From: Methanobacteriota archaeon
GTDB lineage: Archaea > Methanobacteriota > Methanobacteria > Methanobacteriales > Methanobacteriaceae
Length of the DNA stretch: 8,645 bases
Assembly (NCBI GenBank): GCA_023430285.1
Contig: JAEZAV010000050.1
Coordinates: forward strand, 1-8,645
Reading direction: 5' to 3'
Positions 6,322 through 8,645 of the stretch are shown one piece after another. The notes below the pieces were generated by a model, which made no database searches, was not told the origin of the DNA, and saw nothing but the letters and a program-made list of their open reading frames with translations. A program made the translations under genes and the position numbers. Positions within the stretch are counted from its first letter, which is position 1. The number at the start of each line of letters is the position of its first letter.

Positions 6322-7569
6322 ATGGAAATCATGGCATTGACAGGTGGTGTTCCTGGAGTTGACTGCGGAGGGTTCTGTGAGTTCTGCTACTTCAAAACTG
6401 TTTACCGAGACAAGGACCCTGTGGTGGGATGTAAAAATTGTAGGCCTGAAAAGTCGGGGTGTAGCTACTGCCAAGGAATTTTACAACTACCTGAAATGAA
6501 ATTTAAACCTCTTAATGAAGTTATAACAAAGTTGAGGCGTGAACTACTATTAATGGAACTGGCAGATCAGTTGGATGATGAGGTTGTGGTTAACATTGGT
6601 AGTTGGGCAGATATTCTATTTTATCCCCACCTAAACCAACTAATATCCATTTTAAAAAATCAGGATTTTAATGTTCATCTGGGTTACACCAGTGGTAAAG
6701 GTATTGAATCTGAAACAGATGCCGGGCAACTGCTAAATACAGGTATGGATGAAATTAGTTTTTCAGTTTTTTCAACTGACCCTAAAATGAGAAGAAAATG
6801 GATGCAAGACAGAACACCCGAAGCATCAATATCCGCGCTGAAACTATTTTGCGAAAACATAGATGTAAATGCATCCATCGTGGTAATTCCAGGGGTCGTA
6901 ACAGAAGATGAACTCTTCAAAACATGTGCAGATCTTGAAGATTGGGGAGTGAAGTCCTTGGTCCTGAGTAGATTTGCCAACTTACCCCACCAAGGACTGA
7001 TACTAAATAAAAAGCCAGTTATAGATGGAGTCATACCTGATCCATTCGAAAAATTTTGTGATCTGGTTGAAACCATGAACCAGGAATTCAACTTCACTGT
7101 CTACGGTTCACCTGCTTACCATCCTGACAAAGGAATACCCTACCTACTTTCAAAGCCCAAAAATCAGAAATATTTAAGAAAACTCAACACCATCCAAAGA
7201 GATGCCACCATAGTTACAAGTTCTCTCTCAGAGGGATACCTAAAAAAGATAGTTGAAGCTGTTGATGCAGACCATCGTGTCAATGTGGTTTCGGTTAATA
7301 AGGAAATTGCTGACCTCATTACCATGGAAGATATTGAATCTCTCGATCTAAAACATGTTAAGGACAGGGTTGTGCTTCCAAGAGGTGCCCTTGTTCATGA
7401 TGAAAAGGCCAAAAAATATTTCAAAACTGATGGCAGGGTCAGAAATGTTCTTAGAGGTCCCATGCTTCTTTTTGCCCCATGTCCAGATTGGGAGCTGGAT
7501 GAAGAGAGACTCATAGAATTTGAATGTAACTCATTCAACAGCTTAATAAACACAATAAACAGTCAATAG
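6322..7569 (+). CDS. mmp10: Methyl-coenzyme M reductase arginine C-methyltransferase Mmp10 (B12-dependent radical SAM)
   Basis: This enzyme methylates an active-site-region arginine of McrA to 5-methylarginine, using SAM, cobalamin and a [4Fe-4S] cluster; the modification supports methyl-coenzyme M reductase activity and stability. The 415-residue length fits the family. The N-terminus has GGVPGVDC, then the atypical radical SAM motif C15-X3-C19-X2-C22. Y23 follows directly; I recall that in the Methanosarcina structure the corresponding tyrosine also coordinates the cluster. A second cysteine set, C37, C40, C47 and C50, follows (GCKNCRPEKSGCSYC), as in the four-cysteine metal site of the family. 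The start at 6322 is taken because AAGGT lies upstream; ATG at 6331 would shorten it by three residues. It follows the small membrane protein after 44 nt with no terminator, so it may be read through from the kinase. Its own promoter is not evident. Confidence 0.93.
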   Translation: MEIMALTGGVPGVDCGGFCEFCYFKTVYRDKDPVVGCKNCRPEKSGCSYCQGILQLPEMKFKPLNEVITKLRRELLLMELADQLDDEVVVNIGSWADILFYPHLNQLISILKNQDFNVHLGYTSGKGIESETDAGQLLNTGMDEISFSVFSTDPKMRRKWMQDRTPEASISALKLFCENIDVNASIVVIPGVVTEDELFKTCADLEDWGVKSLVLSRFANLPHQGLILNKKPVIDGVIPDPFEKFCDLVETMNQEFNFTVYGSPAYHPDKGIPYLLSKPKNQKYLRKLNTIQRDATIVTSSLSEGYLKKIVEAVDADHRVNVVSVNKEIADLITMEDIESLDLKHVKDRVVLPRGALVHDEKAKKYFKTDGRVRNVLRGPMLLFAPCPDWELDEERLIEFECNSFNSLINTINSQ

Positions 7570-7570
7570 A

Positions 7571-7584
7571 CCCATTAAGTTGGG
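7571..7584. other. Short hairpin between convergent genes
   Basis: CCCA (7571-7574) and TGGG (7581-7584) can pair around a 6-nt loop in the 28-nt gap between mmp10 and the convergent methyltransferase gene. No oligo-T run follows on either strand, so it is at best a weak bidirectional end signal. I see no clear terminator for either gene here. Confidence 0.25.
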
Positions 7585-7597
7585 AGTGTAACGATAT

Positions 7598-8398
7598 TTA
7601 TTCTTGGTTTGCTGTGCATGAGAACATGATCATCGATCCGTTGATTCTGTAGAGAAAGTTTTCGAATCCATTTTGTTTGAGTAAATTTTCAATTTCCCCC
7701 ACTTCAAAGAAGTGAATATCCAAATTTTCCAGATATTCTTGGCCTTCCTGTTCCTTCCAAACACCTTCCTTTACATAGGTCATAACAGCAAAGGTACCAA
7801 AGTCCTTAATTACCCTTCTAATTTCTGCGAGTGTCGCACCAATATCACCGAAAAGTTGCATCGCACCTATACATGATACTCCATGAAACTGGCCATCATG
7901 GAAGGGTAGCATTTTAGCATCGGCACGTGCCAATGTCACATTATCCAAATTTTCCTCTTTAAGATTTAATCTTGCTTGTTTTAGCATTTCCATGGATAAA
8001 TCCACTGCCCACACATGAGAAGCTTCCATTGAAAGGCTTCGGGTGTACATTCCTGTACCACATGCAATGTCGAGTATTGACTGGTGCTTGGGTTTGAGTA
8101 TGTTGTTTAAACCATCCTGAATGCCTTGGTTTATCATGGGCACCACCAAATCCTCGGGCTGTGTAGCTAAACCTCCAAAAAATTTGTAAATTCTAGACAG
8201 GTAATTCACTGATTCGTACTGTTCTGGTACGTCATCAAAATAAGCATCCATTTCCCTAGTTCTACCATTGTCAACCAAAAAATCTGGTATGTCATCTAGT
8301 AGGTTGAAGGTGTTTCCACAGCTACATTTAAACAGTTCACCACGGAACTCTAACTTTTGTTTACATAAAGGACAAGAAAAATCGTCGTAGTTCATCAT
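7598..8398 (-). CDS. Class I SAM-dependent methyltransferase with N-terminal zinc ribbon
   Basis: A 266-residue soluble protein. Residues about 9-42 form a Trm112-like/RlmA-like zinc ribbon: CPLC (C9, C12), then C25-S-C27, ending in the family-like phrase LLDDIPDFL. A Rossmann methyltransferase domain follows (about 100-210): motif I DIACGTG (110-116), the acidic residue of motif II D133 in VWAVD, D160 in the ADAKMLPF motif, and a type 11 pattern through about 205. It should transfer a methyl group from SAM; the acceptor cannot be read from the sequence. The zinc ribbon is common in rRNA methyltransferases such as RlmA, but also in many archaeal methyltransferases of unknown target. It starts with tandem ATG codons (8398 and 8395) and only a weak GGTTG ribosome site. 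It is convergent with mmp10 and downstream of the thermosome gene, but separated from it by a terminator. Confidence 0.88.
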   Translation of the reverse strand: MMNYDDFSCPLCKQKLEFRGELFKCSCGNTFNLLDDIPDFLVDNGRTREMDAYFDDVPEQYESVNYLSRIYKFFGGLATQPEDLVVPMINQGIQDGLNNILKPKHQSILDIACGTGMYTRSLSMEASHVWAVDLSMEMLKQARLNLKEENLDNVTLARADAKMLPFHDGQFHGVSCIGAMQLFGDIGATLAEIRRVIKDFGTFAVMTYVKEGVWKEQEGQEYLENLDIHFFEVGEIENLLKQNGFENFLYRINGSMIMFSCTANQE

Positions 8399-8466
8399 GA
8401 AACAACCATTTTCTAGGGATTATTTTTTTAGATATTTTCCCTTTGTATGTTGGTGTGGCCATGTTG

Positions 8467-8476
8467 TTATAAACAA
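8467..8476 (-). promoter_or_regulatory. Possible TATA box of the methyltransferase gene
   Basis: On the minus strand TTGTTTATAA is the best TATA-like string between the thermosome terminator and the methyltransferase. Initiation near 8446 would leave a leader of about 48 nt. An alternative is the GGGAAAATATCT string at about 8431-8442, whose first half resembles a BRE. The choice between them is not secure. Confidence 0.4.
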
Positions 8477-8517
8477 TTATCTAAAGTAGTGCTTTAAAAA
8501 TTAGAATTTGAATTTAG

Positions 8518-8551
8518 AAAAAAAAATAGAAAAAAGTGGGTTTAAAAACCC
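8518..8551 (-). terminator. Thermosome gene terminator (hairpin plus T-runs)
   Basis: GGGTTT (8538-8543) and AAACCC (8546-8551) form a perfect 6-bp inverted repeat with a 2-nt centre. On the minus strand it is followed by six T (8530-8535) and nine T (8518-8526). The site begins 3 nt after the thermosome stop codon. Oligo-T runs alone suffice in archaea; the inverted repeat strengthens the call. Confidence 0.75.
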
Positions 8552-8554
8552 TAA

Positions 8555-8645
8555 TTACATCATTGGAGGCATACCGCCAGGCATTCCACCCATACCTTCC
8601 ATTCCACCCATATCAGGTTCTCTTGGAGTTGTGGATGCAATTACA
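8555..8645 (-). CDS. ths: Thermosome (group II chaperonin) subunit, C-terminal end only
   Basis: The last 29 codons and stop are present. The peptide runs VIASTTPREPDMGGMEG and ends in the Gly-Gly-Met-rich tail MGGMPGGMPPMM. This flexible tail projects into the folding chamber and is diagnostic of archaeal thermosome subunits, which assemble into eight-membered double rings and fold proteins with ATP. The rest of the gene, about 500 codons, lies beyond the right edge. Which paralogue it is (alpha, beta or other) cannot be told from this fragment. Confidence 0.9.
   Translation of the reverse strand, partial: VIASTTPREPDMGGMEGMGGMPGGMPPMM

Noticed and set aside
6684..7097. 137-residue minus-strand open frame opposite mmp10
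   Set aside because: mmp10 is clearly coding on the other strand; the antisense frame has no family features or ribosome site.
8564..8611. Gly-Gly-Met repeats at the right edge
   Set aside because: This low-complexity tail is normal for thermosome C-termini, not a novel repeat.

Overview
The window reads as chromosomal DNA of a hydrogenotrophic methanogen of the order Methanobacteriales, most likely a Methanobacterium-like species. The evidence is a methanogenesis marker 10 radical SAM enzyme (Mmp10, found only with methyl-coenzyme M reductase), a thermosome C-terminus with the Gly-Gly-Met tail, an acetyl-CoA synthetase whose acetate-pocket residues fall at the same numbers as in Methanothermobacter ACS1, archaeal BRE/TATA-like promoters, oligo-T terminators and GGAGG/GGTGG ribosome sites. 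The genus is an inference; no rRNA is present to confirm it.

Layout from left to right: (1) 1-1287, minus strand, N-terminal two thirds of acetyl-CoA synthetase, cut by the window edge, with its own promoter and a 12-bp palindrome just upstream. (2) 1411-3024, minus strand, an M6-family (immune inhibitor A-like) zinc metallopeptidase without a signal peptide. (3) 3207-3467, plus strand and divergent from the peptidase, an 86-residue protein with GX3 repeats. The peptidase ends in a closely similar GX3 module, which ties the divergent pair together. Their shared intergenic region holds a 9-bp inverted repeat. (4) 3612-6277, plus strand, a large membrane receptor-like Ser/Thr protein kinase (signal peptide, extracellular domain, five membrane helices, cytoplasmic Hanks-type kinase), followed after 8 nt by a small single-span membrane protein. 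(5) 6322-7569, plus strand, mmp10, which follows the small membrane protein after 44 nt with no visible terminator, so read-through from the kinase is possible. (6) 7598-8398, minus strand and convergent, a zinc-ribbon class I SAM methyltransferase. (7) 8555-8645, minus strand, the last 29 codons of a thermosome subunit with a clear terminator.

Acs, Mmp10 and the thermosome are ordinary household genes for such an organism: acetate assimilation, post-translational arginine methylation of methyl-coenzyme M reductase, and protein folding. The middle block (about 1.4-6.3 kb) is the accessory part. It has a probably cytoplasmic metallopeptidase, a small protein sharing its C-terminal module, and a transmembrane kinase with a small membrane partner. 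No published system known to me combines these. The peptidase/GX3-protein pair is the best candidate for something undescribed, and the kinase pair is a second one. Whether the two pairs work together cannot be told from the sequence. There is no gene-free stretch longer than about 180 bases, and I saw no tRNA, rRNA, CRISPR array, insertion sequence or origin.
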